Shown here: positions 19,551-28,417 of the stretch, one piece after another
How the letters are laid out: each line of letters begins with the position of its first letter
Numbering within the stretch: the stretch's first letter is position 1
Source: Pedobacter nototheniae
GTDB taxonomy: Bacteria > Bacteroidota > Bacteroidia > Sphingobacteriales > Sphingobacteriaceae
DNA length: 64,000 nucleotides
Direction of reading: 5' to 3'
Assembly (NCBI RefSeq): GCF_004335085.1
Contig: NZ_RQRS01000011.1
Location: forward strand, 110,374-174,373
Made by a program: the position numbers and the translations under genes
Notes under the pieces: model-generated
Databases searched by the model: none
Seen by the model: only the letters and a program-made list of their open reading frames with translations
Told to the model about the DNA's origin: nothing

Positions 19551-21764
19551 TTGAAAACAGAACTTTTCCTTATTACGCCACCATTTACACAACTGAATAC
19601 TCCATATCCGGCAACGGCGTATATAAAAGGTTTTTTAAATACTAAAAACATAAGTTCTACACAAGCAGATTTAGGAATTGAAGTAATATTGGCGTTGTTT
19701 TCCAAAGCTGGGCTTCAAAATTTATTTGCACATGTTAAACAGAAGCTAGCGGGGAGTTTGCCTACAATTTCTGCTAATTCTAAGCGTATTTTGGCTTTAG
19801 AAGATGAATATTTAAAAACAATAAATTCGGTTATTGATTTTCTACAAGGAAAAAATCCAACGTTAGCTTTACAGATCTGTGGCGATGATTTTCTTCCCGA
19901 AGCATCTCGGTTTTCTCAGCTAGAAGAACTTGATTGGGCTTTTGGTGCAATGGGTACACAGGATAAAGCAAAACATTTGGCTACACTTTATCTGGAAGAT
20001 ATTTCTGATTTTATTGTTGAGTGTGTGGACGAAAACTTTGGGTTTAGCCGCTATGCCGAGCGTTTAGGTAGAAGTGCTAACTCCTTTGATGAACTTTATA
20101 ATGCTTTGCAGCAAGAGCTGACTTACATTGATGAAATTTTGGTAGAGATTTTAAAAGAACGCATTGAAACCATTCAACCTAAGTTATTTTTAATTTCTGT
20201 TCCTTTTCCTGGTAATTTATACAGTGCTTTTCGATCTGCGCAGTGGGTTAAAAAACATTATCCTGAAATTAAAATTTCTATGGGTGGTGGTTTCCCAAAT
20301 ACTGAGTTACGCTCGCTATCTGATAAACGTGTTTTTGAGTTTTTCGATTACATTACGCTAGATGATGGCGAACTTCCAATCGAGCTCCTAATTCAGAATA
20401 TCAGTCAATCTATTCCTTTAGAAATGCAAATGTTTAAACGCACTTTCTTACTGGAAAATGGTGTTGTTGCTTATAGAAACGATGCTTTAAGGCAAGATTA
20501 TAAACAAGCTAACGTTGGCACACCTGATTACTCTGACTTAAAACTCGACCAATATATTTCCGTTATTGAAATTGTAAATCCTATGCACCGCATGTGGAGT
20601 GATGGACGATGGAATAAATTAACGATGGCACATGGCTGCTATTGGGGCAAATGCACATTTTGCGATATCTCTTTAGATTATATTAAGGTTTATGAGCCTG
20701 TTGCAGCTAAACTGGTTGTGGATAGGATTGAGGAACTGGCTCTAAAAACCGGTCAAAATGGTTTTCACTTTGTGGATGAAGCTGCACCACCTGCATTAAT
20801 GCGTGAGGTTGCTTTGGAAATTATTAGAAGAAAGCTTGCTGTAACCTGGTGGACAAATATTCGCTTTGAAAAAAGCTTTACACAAGATTTATGCGTACTG
20901 TTAAAAGCATCAGGCTGCATTGCCGTTTCTGGTGGGTTGGAAGTAGCTTCTGATCGGTTATTAAAACTGATAGATAAAGGCGTTACCGTAGAACAGGTGG
21001 CAAAAGTTACCCGCAATTTTACCGAAGCTGGTATTATGGTACATGCTTACCTGATGTATGGTTACCCAACCCAAACGATCCAAGAAACGGTAGATAGCTT
21101 AGAAATGGTGCGCCAACTTTTTGAAATGGGTATTTTACAGTCTGGTTTTTGGCACCAATTTGCCATGACAGCTCATAGTCCGGTAGGTATGTATCCTGAA
21201 AAGTTTGGGGTAGTTAAAGAAACTGAAGCAATTGGTACTTTTGCAAATAACGATATTAATTACACCGATAAAACGGGTATTGACCATAATAAATTTAGCT
21301 ACGGTTTAAAAAAATCGCTCTTTAATTTTATGCATGGTATCTGTTTTGATTACGAATTGCAGGATTGGTTTGATTTTAAAATCCCGAGAACAAAAATTCC
21401 TGCTGATTTTATAGAAAAGGCATTAAACGATGATGATGGTTTTAATACTAAGCCAACAGCTAAAATAGTTTGGTTGGGTGGCAAACCTGAAATCGAAAGC
21501 TTTACAAAATCAAAAAAGGGAAATTCATGGGAAATAACTGCCTTAACCTTTCAAAATAAAAAAGATAGCTTCACCATTCAAACCAACAAGAATGAGGGCT
21601 TTTGGCTGGCTTCCATTCTTGAAAAAGTTTCTATATCGAACGATAAGGTTTACACCTTTTTAGAAGTTAAAACAGACTTTGAAACTAACTTCGAGGATTT
21701 CGAATTATTCTGGTATTCTAAACCAATAAATGTTTTAAGAGATGCTGGCTTACTTGTTTTGTAG
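19551..21764 (+). CDS. B12-binding-domain radical SAM protein
   Basis: 737 residues from a TTG start; no ATG lies at a suitable place, and the residues after the TTG (KTELFLITPPFTQLNTPYPA) match the usual beginning of these proteins. Residues about 1-300 are a cobalamin-binding-like domain (GGGFPNTELR, ITLDDGE). Residues about 340-600 are the radical SAM domain: the cluster motif is HGCYWGKCTFCD, that is C-x4-C-x2-C rather than the canonical C-x3-C-x2-C, followed by FHFVDEAAPP and VSGGLEVASDRLL. The C-terminal 150 residues form an extra domain. Substrate unknown; many such proteins methylate or rearrange unactivated carbons. Confidence 0.88.
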   Translation: MKTELFLITPPFTQLNTPYPATAYIKGFLNTKNISSTQADLGIEVILALFSKAGLQNLFAHVKQKLAGSLPTISANSKRILALEDEYLKTINSVIDFLQGKNPTLALQICGDDFLPEASRFSQLEELDWAFGAMGTQDKAKHLATLYLEDISDFIVECVDENFGFSRYAERLGRSANSFDELYNALQQELTYIDEILVEILKERIETIQPKLFLISVPFPGNLYSAFRSAQWVKKHYPEIKISMGGGFPNTELRSLSDKRVFEFFDYITLDDGELPIELLIQNISQSIPLEMQMFKRTFLLENGVVAYRNDALRQDYKQANVGTPDYSDLKLDQYISVIEIVNPMHRMWSDGRWNKLTMAHGCYWGKCTFCDISLDYIKVYEPVAAKLVVDRIEELALKTGQNGFHFVDEAAPPALMREVALEIIRRKLAVTWWTNIRFEKSFTQDLCVLLKASGCIAVSGGLEVASDRLLKLIDKGVTVEQVAKVTRNFTEAGIMVHAYLMYGYPTQTIQETVDSLEMVRQLFEMGILQSGFWHQFAMTAHSPVGMYPEKFGVVKETEAIGTFANNDINYTDKTGIDHNKFSYGLKKSLFNFMHGICFDYELQDWFDFKIPRTKIPADFIEKALNDDDGFNTKPTAKIVWLGGKPEIESFTKSKKGNSWEITALTFQNKKDSFTIQTNKNEGFWLASILEKVSISNDKVYTFLEVKTDFETNFEDFELFWYSKPINVLRDAGLLVL

Positions 21765-21844
21765 CTGATTACCAAATGTTTTTTTACAAGGCATTGCATT
21801 TCCTTAAACTATTGGGCTAAGGTGCTAAATATATAATTTGAGCT

Positions 21845-22130
21845 TCCTAGAGCACCCATTGGGGTTATTAACCTATAATTTGGCGTTGTTTAACCACAAA
21901 TTATAGGTTATAAACCGAAACCTTTTGGTTACTAACCGCTCCGATAGGGGTCAGGATATATGTGTTGGGGTTCTATACTGTTCCGTTTAGGTTCTTTACA
22001 TATAATTTGGGGTTGCTTTACGTAAAACCTGAGGTTAAGTACCCCAAATTTACGGTTAGGAACCCTTCGGTTGGGGTTTAAAATTACTCCGTTGGGGTTA
22101 ACAACCGCAACGGAGCACTTCAGCACCTAT
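21845..22130. repeat. degenerate 21-bp tandem repeat array
   Basis: About twelve imperfect units of 19-23 bases, most of them 21, each built around TTGGGGTT or a variant followed by a few bases and AAC or TAC. Examples are GTTGGGGTTCTATAC, TTTGGGGTTGCTTTAC and GTTGGGGTTAACAAC. On the minus strand the 21-base period gives a 64-codon open frame (21932-22126) of heptads such as VVNPNGV and ILNPNRR, but the frame is broken further along. The wider gap 21765-22313 otherwise holds only a hairpin (GGTTGGTG / CACCAACC, 22215-22234). Confidence 0.75.
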
Positions 22131-22313
22131 CCAGACTAGTATTTTATAGGTCGGTACTGGTTTGTGTAGCCTTTGCTTTGATAAAAACTGTTTTAAGTCG
22201 TTAGTTATCCTTTCGGTTGGTGTAATCACCAACCACATATAATTACATCATAACACATTACTTAGATTGCATTTAGATGGTACGGTTATCACACCATACC
22301 ACAGGTATAAGCA

Positions 22314-22577
22314 TTACATTTTCATTTTAAAATGCGTTAAGAAATAGATAATGAAAATCAATAATAATGAGTTAAAAATCAATAATAACCAAGAAATAAC
22401 TGATTTACGGTCTTTCATTAAGGCCACAAAAGAGCTGATATATGCCATGGCAGCTAAAGCCAAAAATAAATCTACAGTTTGTATGCCAAGTAAATAATAT
22501 CCACTGTAAGAAAAAACAAGGCCAGCCAACACTAAAAAAACGACCGAAGCTATATTATATAATTTATTGGGTTGCAT
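22314..22577 (-). CDS. small three-span membrane protein
   Basis: 87 residues, mostly hydrophobic: IASVVFLVLAGLVFSYSGYY, TVDLFLALAAMAYISSFVAL and VISWLLLIFNSLLLIFIIYF form three likely membrane helices. No family recognised. ATG start, ends with a basic/Met-rich tail. It sits alone between repeat regions, with no visible promoter or terminator. Confidence 0.55.
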   Translation of the reverse strand: MQPNKLYNIASVVFLVLAGLVFSYSGYYLLGIQTVDLFLALAAMAYISSFVALMKDRKSVISWLLLIFNSLLLIFIIYFLTHFKMKM

Positions 22578-22682
22578 AAATGAATTTACTGCTATTTGTT
22601 ACAGGTTTACTCTAACAAGCGTGTGAAAAACTGTAAGTGTTAATTTTAAGAAACTGTTTAAATTTTGCCTAAAAAGATGATC

Positions 22683-22744
22683 GTCATTCTGAACTTGTTT
22701 CAGAATCTATCTTAAAAGACCCTGAACTAAATTCAGGGTGACGG
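22683..22744. repeat. intergenic double-hairpin element
   Basis: Two adjacent hairpins, ATTCTGAA cttg TTTCAGAAT and CCCTGAA ctaaa TTCAGGG, enclosed by CGTCA / TGACG. This resembles the small dispersed palindromic elements often seen between genes in Sphingobacteriaceae. Only one copy is in the window, so its repeat nature rests on recalled knowledge. Confidence 0.5.
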
Positions 22745-22790
22745 AGTAAAATATTTAGTGAAATTTAAACAGTTTCTAAGCTTTTAAAAT

Positions 22791-22901
22791 TTACCAAGCT
22801 AATATTTTTAAACCTTCAATCTGTAGAAAATGTTTGTCTCTTGTACTTAGTTTAAGCTTATGTTGAATATTTGTATCTAATAATACTTTATTTCCAGCCA
22901 T
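22791..22901 (-). pseudogene. internally deleted VapC-like PIN toxin
   Basis: Frame ATG (22901) to TAA (22791), 36 codons. The N-terminus MAGNKVLLDTNI is the start of a PIN-domain toxin, including the first catalytic Asp. It runs directly into LSTRDKHFLQIEGLKILAW, the usual last strand of such toxins. Roughly the middle 90-100 residues of the family are missing, with the frame kept. The start overlaps the end of the antitoxin relic, as in intact VapBC loci. Certainly inactive as a nuclease. Confidence 0.75.
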
Positions 22902-23109
22902 CCAGATCTATGTTTTCACAACCCTGTTTGATGGCCTCATCCATTAAGTCTATATCTGATTTTGAGATTAATCCCAAAAAATCATGCGCAGATCTTTTTT
23001 TGTCTGTTGATACTGATTTTTTTAAAACCTTTACAATATTCAAGTCTTCCAAATCTTTAAGTAATTAGTATGCCTTATTATTATTAATTTGAAGTAGTAC
23101 AGTTTCCAT
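22888..23109 (-). pseudogene. VapB-like antitoxin relic with in-frame stop
   Basis: Frame from ATG at 23109 to TAA at 22888, about 73 codons. METVLLQINNNKAY is followed by a TAA at 23065-23067, after which the same frame continues LLKDLEDLNIVKVLKK and ends EAIKQGCENIDLDGWK. The pattern (short N-terminal part, acidic-helix C-terminus ending with W) fits antitoxins that precede PIN toxins in Bacteroidota. The stop codon and the truncated toxin downstream indicate decay. Confidence 0.75.
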
Positions 23110-23150
23110 ATCTCAAAATTACTTAATATTAAACTATTGTGCGAAAAATT

Positions 23151-26100
23151 TTAATCGCAATGCGGTACGGTGAAAGTCCATGTTTCTGCTTCAGTATTTG
23201 GAATAACGTAACCATTTCCCTTAGCATTTTCAAACCATAATTTGCCTCTCAATTTTTCTCTTGTTCCAACTTCATTTAGTGTTGCACTATCATAAAGGCG
23301 ACCGTTAATCATTACATATTTAATTTTTTCAGAGTTACGAATATCATCCAATGGGTTTGCATCCATAATCACTAAATCAGCCAGTTTACCAACTTCTAAT
23401 GAGCCAATTTCCTTATTCATACCTAAATAGCTTGCGCCATTTATTGTTGCATTTCTAATGGCTTGTAGTGGAGAGAAACCACCTTGCACCATCATCCATA
23501 ATTCCCAATGTGCACCTAAACCTTGTATTTGCCCATGGGCACCTAAATTAACCTTTGTACCGCCATCGGCAATTTGTTTTGTTGCTTTGGCAATGTCAAT
23601 ATGGTTATAATCGCCATATTCTGATGTTGTTCTACGGCGAGCTCTACCATCTATAATTGAACGTGGAGTATAAGTCATAAGTTTTTCGTTTTCCCAAACA
23701 TTGGTACGATCATACCAGTAATTTTCGCCCCATTGGCCACCATAGGCAACAATTAGAGTGGGGGTGTAGCCAACTTCGGTATTGTTCCAAAAGTTAATTA
23801 CATCTTTATAAACTGGTAAAACCGGAATGCTGTGTTCAATTCCAGTATGCCCATCTGCAACCATATTCATGTTTGTAAAAAATGTTGAGCCACCTTCTGG
23901 TACCACTTCCATTTTTAATTGTCTGGCAGCTTCTAAAATTTGCTGGCGTTGTTCTCTTCGCGGTTGATTGTATGATTTAACTGAAAACGCACCAACGGCT
24001 TTTAATCTACGCAAGTTTGCCAGCGCATCATCTAAACTGTTAATCACTACTTTAAAATCGCCATCTGCACCATATAAAATTGATCCTGTTGAGTAAACCC
24101 TCGGGCCAATCATTCTACCTGCTTTAAGCATTTCACTTTGGCTAAAAACCATTTCTGTATTGCTTGATGGATCATGAGAAGTGGTTACGCCAAAAGCCAG
24201 GTTTGCCATATAACTCCAATCATTTTGCGGTGTAATTCCATCGGGGCTAGTGCGTAAATGCGCATGCACATCCACAATACCAGGCATAATGGTTTTGCCA
24301 TTTACATCAATAACCTTGGCATTTGCAGGAACCGTTATCGCATCGCTTTTACCAATAGCTGTAATTTTATTTCCATCAGTTAGTATTGTTCCATTTTCAA
24401 TTACTTCATCACCCTTCATGGATATAATTCTGGCGCCTTTAAGGGCAACAATTCCTGTAGGTATGTCACTTTTAAGGGTTAAATTAATATCTATTGCTGT
24501 TGCAGTGGTTTTTGGTGTATTGCCATCAAAATTAAAGGCATTATTTACATCAATAGTGAAATATTTTGGCCCCATTGTCCAATGTAAACTCCTGCTATCA
24601 GTACTCCATTGCATGTAAGTTCCACCATCGGTAGTTACTTTAGTTACTGGAATGGCTTTATTTCCTGCCGAAGCATCTTGAGCGGTTCCAACATTAATCA
24701 TCGGTGTAATATAAACGTTGAATAACTCATTAAAGGCAAGCCATTTATTATCAGGGCTAATTACAAACTGGTTGGCGTATTGAGAAGTAAAGTGCGTACG
24801 TTCATTTGCGCCATTTAAATCAATACTTTTCAATGCTTTTTTACCATCTGCATAGCTTTGGAAATAAATTCTGCTGTCGGTATTATTAAATTGTGGTCTA
24901 ATTCCGTTTTCCGTTACTAAGGTTTTAGAGCCACCATTTGCAGGCATAATAAAAATCCCGGTTCCACGCCCATAGCTGTAACCTAAAACATCGTTTCCAA
25001 CACCTTTTCTAAAAACAATTTTATCTCCTTTTGTAGAGTATTGTGGCGAATAGTAAAAACCTTTTTCATCACTTAGGGTAATGGTTTTACCAGTTTTAAG
25101 ATCTGTTCTTTTTATAGCACCCCTTAATTCATCATTCCAAGTAGTGTAAACCACATATTTTCCATCAGGACTAAAGCTCGGTTCAAACTCAAAATCTATT
25201 CCGTTGGTTAATCTTTCTGGCGCACCATTGGGCATTTCCTTTTTATATAGATACCCTGCAGCATTAAATACCAGCATATTCCCATCCGGCGAAGTAACCA
25301 GTTGTCTTAACATTTTAGCCGAAAATTCATTTTTGAAAACTTCCTGTTCAAAATGTAAAGCTTGTTGCACCGTTTGCGTACTATTTACCTGAAAGGGAAT
25401 TTCGTCTGTTTGTAAATTATTAAGATCTGTTTTTCTGATCTTTCCCTTGGCATAAAAAACCAATCCCTTGCTATCTGGCATCCATGCAAAATTTGGATAA
25501 ACACCAAAAATTGCCCAGGTTTCTTGCTGGTCGTGAGATAAATCTTCGTAAACAGGCCACTCTTCACCCGTTTTCATGTTTTGCACATATAAAACAGATT
25601 TTAAACGAACACGCTTTACAAAAGCCATTAAATTCCCATCAGGCGAAATCTGCGGTCGGCATGCACCACCTTGTTCATTTACCAAAGTAGAAAGCTTGCC
25701 ACTGTTTAAATCCAGCTGCCTAATGGCATAAATAGTTCCGTTTGGGTCTTTACTATATTCAAAGTTTGGCCCTGGGCTTACATCTTCACTAAAAAAGACA
25801 TATTTTCCATCAGGAGAAACATTTGGCTCTCCAGCATCTTGCTGGTCGTTTTTTCTTTTAGTGAGTTGTATTCCTTCACCACCGTTTATGCTATACATCC
25901 ACATTTCGCCAGCCCCTAAAGATCGTGATGCCGTAAAATGTTTTCTTGCAACCAAATATTCACTATTAGGCATCCAGGTTGCATTGTTTAAAAGCCTAAA
26001 ACTTTCTTTGGTTATTTGCTTTTTGCCAGAACCATCACGGTTCATAATCCAAATATTATCGCCACCACTTTTATCACTGGTGTAAGAAATGTACTTTCCA

Positions 26101-26378
26101 TTGGGGCTAAATCTTGGCTGAACGTCCCAGGCAATGCCTCCACTTAATAGTTTTGCACTTCCACCAGTAATTGGCATACTGTAAATATCACCCAATAAAT
26201 CAAAAACAATTTCTTTTCCATCCGCACTTACATCCAGGTTCATCCAGGTGCCTTCATCTGTATTAATGCTGAAGTTTTTAGTTGTACCCTGATATTTTTC
26301 AATGTCCCATTTTTTTTCCTGAGCTTTTGATGTCAGTACAAAAAGTGAAAGCGCTGATAAAAAGAAAAATCGTTTCAT
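23151..26378 (-). CDS. amidohydrolase with N-terminal TolB/WD40-like propeller
   Basis: 1075 residues. Signal peptide MKRFFFLSALSLFVLTSKAQ. Residues about 30-620 are a TolB-like propeller with repeated PDGKYVVYTT or FSPNGKYISYTSDKSGGDN strands. Residues about 650-1075 form an amidohydrolase (imidazolonepropionase-like) domain with the metal-binding HxH in GIVDVHAHLRTS, a later TSHDPSSN, and ATINGASYLGMNKEIGSLEVGKLADLVIMD. It is probably exported and cleaves a peptide or amide; substrate unknown. The gene is divergent from recQ with a 74-base shared promoter region. Confidence 0.9.
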   Translation of the reverse strand: MKRFFFLSALSLFVLTSKAQEKKWDIEKYQGTTKNFSINTDEGTWMNLDVSADGKEIVFDLLGDIYSMPITGGSAKLLSGGIAWDVQPRFSPNGKYISYTSDKSGGDNIWIMNRDGSGKKQITKESFRLLNNATWMPNSEYLVARKHFTASRSLGAGEMWMYSINGGEGIQLTKRKNDQQDAGEPNVSPDGKYVFFSEDVSPGPNFEYSKDPNGTIYAIRQLDLNSGKLSTLVNEQGGACRPQISPDGNLMAFVKRVRLKSVLYVQNMKTGEEWPVYEDLSHDQQETWAIFGVYPNFAWMPDSKGLVFYAKGKIRKTDLNNLQTDEIPFQVNSTQTVQQALHFEQEVFKNEFSAKMLRQLVTSPDGNMLVFNAAGYLYKKEMPNGAPERLTNGIDFEFEPSFSPDGKYVVYTTWNDELRGAIKRTDLKTGKTITLSDEKGFYYSPQYSTKGDKIVFRKGVGNDVLGYSYGRGTGIFIMPANGGSKTLVTENGIRPQFNNTDSRIYFQSYADGKKALKSIDLNGANERTHFTSQYANQFVISPDNKWLAFNELFNVYITPMINVGTAQDASAGNKAIPVTKVTTDGGTYMQWSTDSRSLHWTMGPKYFTIDVNNAFNFDGNTPKTTATAIDINLTLKSDIPTGIVALKGARIISMKGDEVIENGTILTDGNKITAIGKSDAITVPANAKVIDVNGKTIMPGIVDVHAHLRTSPDGITPQNDWSYMANLAFGVTTSHDPSSNTEMVFSQSEMLKAGRMIGPRVYSTGSILYGADGDFKVVINSLDDALANLRRLKAVGAFSVKSYNQPRREQRQQILEAARQLKMEVVPEGGSTFFTNMNMVADGHTGIEHSIPVLPVYKDVINFWNNTEVGYTPTLIVAYGGQWGENYWYDRTNVWENEKLMTYTPRSIIDGRARRRTTSEYGDYNHIDIAKATKQIADGGTKVNLGAHGQIQGLGAHWELWMMVQGGFSPLQAIRNATINGASYLGMNKEIGSLEVGKLADLVIMDANPLDDIRNSEKIKYVMINGRLYDSATLNEVGTREKLRGKLWFENAKGNGYVIPNTEAETWTFTVPHCD

Positions 26379-26431
26379 TAAATTATTTAGATTAATTGTG
26401 CCGCAATTTAGTAATATGTGCCGCTTTTTTA

Positions 26432-26439
26432 TAGTTTTG
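26432..26439 (+). promoter_or_regulatory. -7 promoter element of recQ
   Basis: TAGTTTTG fits TAnnTTTG and ends 13 nt before the recQ ATG. A weak -33-like TTTAG lies at 26407-26411, about 20 bases upstream. Confidence 0.4.
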
Positions 26440-26452
26440 ATACCGCCGATTT

Positions 26453-28345
26453 ATGACAGCAATAGAGATTTTACAAAAGTATTGGGGACATCAGTCTTTC
26501 AGGCCCTTGCAACAAGATATTATTACATCTGTTTTGGAAGGGAAGGATAGCTTAGCGCTTTTGCCTACTGGCGGAGGGAAATCCATCTGTTTTCAAGTAC
26601 CTGCATTAGTGCAAGAGGGTATTTGCATTGTGGTTTCGCCACTGGTTGCGTTAATGAAAGATCAGGTAGAAAATTTAAAGGCAAAAGGGATAGAGGCAAT
26701 TGCCATTTACGGGGGCATGGGCAAGCGAGAAATTGATATTTTGCTTGATAACTGCATTTATGGGAAAATCAAATTCCTGTATTTATCGCCAGAAAGATTG
26801 CTTTCTGATTTGGTTCGGGTAAGAATTTCTTACATGAATGTTAATTTAATTGCAGTTGATGAAGCGCATTGTATTTCGCAATGGGGATATGATTTTAGAC
26901 CGCCATACCAACAGATTTCTAAACTGAGAGAAATTTTACCAAATGTGCCCATCTTAGCGCTAACGGCTACGGCAACAGAATTTGTTAGGCAGGATATAGT
27001 TGAAAAACTAGAGATGAAAGATCCTCAGGTTTTTGTTAAAAGTTTTGCAAGAGATAATCTAAGTTATGTTGTTTTTGGGCAAGAAGATAAGTATAAAAAG
27101 CTAATCGATATTTGCAAAAATGTAAAGGGAACAGGGTTGGTTTATGTTCGTAATAGACGAGAAACTGCCGAGGTTTCTAACTTTTTGAATCGGAACCAAA
27201 TAAAGGCTGATTTTTACCATGCAGGATTAGAAAGAGATGCCCGTTTTAAAAAGCAAGAAGATTGGAAGCTAAATAAAACCCGTATTATGGTTGCTACTAA
27301 TGCCTTTGGGATGGGAATTGATAAAGCTGACGTTCGCTTTGTGGTGCACCTTGATTTACCCGAAAGCTTGGAAGCTTATTATCAGGAAGCTGGAAGGGCA
27401 GGCCGGGATGAAAAAAGAAGTTATGCGGTTTTACTGGCTAATCAAGCAGATGTTTTAGGCTTGGAATCCAGATATATAGATAGTTTTCCATCTACAGATG
27501 ATATTAGAAAAACCTATCACCACCTCGGTAATTATTTTCAACTGGCTTTTGGAGCAGGTGAGGGTTTAACCTTTCCTTTTGATGTAGCTGACTTTTGTAA
27601 AAGGTTTAATCTGAGTGTTTTAAAAACCCTTTCGGCTTTTAAGTTTTTGGAGCACGATGGCTTTGTTACCTTGTCAGAAAGTGTCTTTTTACCTTCCAGA
27701 TTAATGTTTGTTGTTTCTCATGAAGAAGTTTATCGCTTCCAGATTGAAAACAGAGCTTATGATAATTTAATTAAAACAATACTGCGGTCTTATGGTGGTG
27801 CTTTTGATGGTTACGTAAAAGTTAATGAAGCAGAATTAGCTAAAAGGACAGGGTTTTCTTACACAGAAATTGTTTCTTTACTTAATAAATTACAATCTAT
27901 AGAATTGCTTTCTTATTTGCAGCAAACCGATCAGCCACAGTTACAATATGTGCGTGCTCGGGTAGATATGGATCATTTTGATGTAGACGCTAAATATTTA
28001 GAGCTTAGAAAGGAGATTTTACTAAAGCAAATAAATGCTGTTGTTGCCTATGCATCAAGCTCAGTATGCAGAAGTATGCAGTTATTGAGTTATTTCGATG
28101 AAAATAATGCGCCAAAATGTGGAGTTTGTGATGTTTGCCTAGCCGAAAAAAAGCTTGAAAATGAAAGACAAATTAACGATCAGTTGGATTTTGAAATTAT
28201 TTCAACACTGCAACAACAGCCTTTAAGTTTGGATGATTTGGTGTTGAACATGAAAATAGGTAATGAAAATGAACGTTTAGAAGCCATTCGTGAACTATTG
28301 GATGCTGGTAAAATTAAATCAGATGGCAAGAAATATTATCTGTAG
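26453..28345 (+). CDS. recQ: ATP-dependent DNA helicase RecQ
   Basis: 630 residues. Superfamily 2 helicase for recombination and replication repair. Motif I LALLPTGGGKSICFQ, DEAH motif AVDEAHCISQWGYDFRP, motif III LTATATEFVR, motif VI YYQEAGRAGRDE. The RecQ-C-terminal zinc-binding Cys residues are in SSVCRSM and APKCGVCDVC. The C-terminal HRDC domain of long RecQ proteins appears to be missing or replaced by a winged-helix tail. Divergent from the amidohydrolase gene. Confidence 0.95.
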   Translation: MTAIEILQKYWGHQSFRPLQQDIITSVLEGKDSLALLPTGGGKSICFQVPALVQEGICIVVSPLVALMKDQVENLKAKGIEAIAIYGGMGKREIDILLDNCIYGKIKFLYLSPERLLSDLVRVRISYMNVNLIAVDEAHCISQWGYDFRPPYQQISKLREILPNVPILALTATATEFVRQDIVEKLEMKDPQVFVKSFARDNLSYVVFGQEDKYKKLIDICKNVKGTGLVYVRNRRETAEVSNFLNRNQIKADFYHAGLERDARFKKQEDWKLNKTRIMVATNAFGMGIDKADVRFVVHLDLPESLEAYYQEAGRAGRDEKRSYAVLLANQADVLGLESRYIDSFPSTDDIRKTYHHLGNYFQLAFGAGEGLTFPFDVADFCKRFNLSVLKTLSAFKFLEHDGFVTLSESVFLPSRLMFVVSHEEVYRFQIENRAYDNLIKTILRSYGGAFDGYVKVNEAELAKRTGFSYTEIVSLLNKLQSIELLSYLQQTDQPQLQYVRARVDMDHFDVDAKYLELRKEILLKQINAVVAYASSSVCRSMQLLSYFDENNAPKCGVCDVCLAEKKLENERQINDQLDFEIISTLQQQPLSLDDLVLNMKIGNENERLEAIRELLDAGKIKSDGKKYYL

Positions 28346-28417
28346 CTCTTAAAATATCCCCAATAATTTAGTAATAAAACTATATTTTAGCGATTCCAAT
28401 TCCCTCTTTAAAAACAG

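Noticed and set aside
21932..22126. 64-codon minus-strand frame of NPN heptads as a real gene
   Set aside because: It lies within the 21-bp tandem array, has no promoter or conserved partner, and the frame is broken in the rest of the array.
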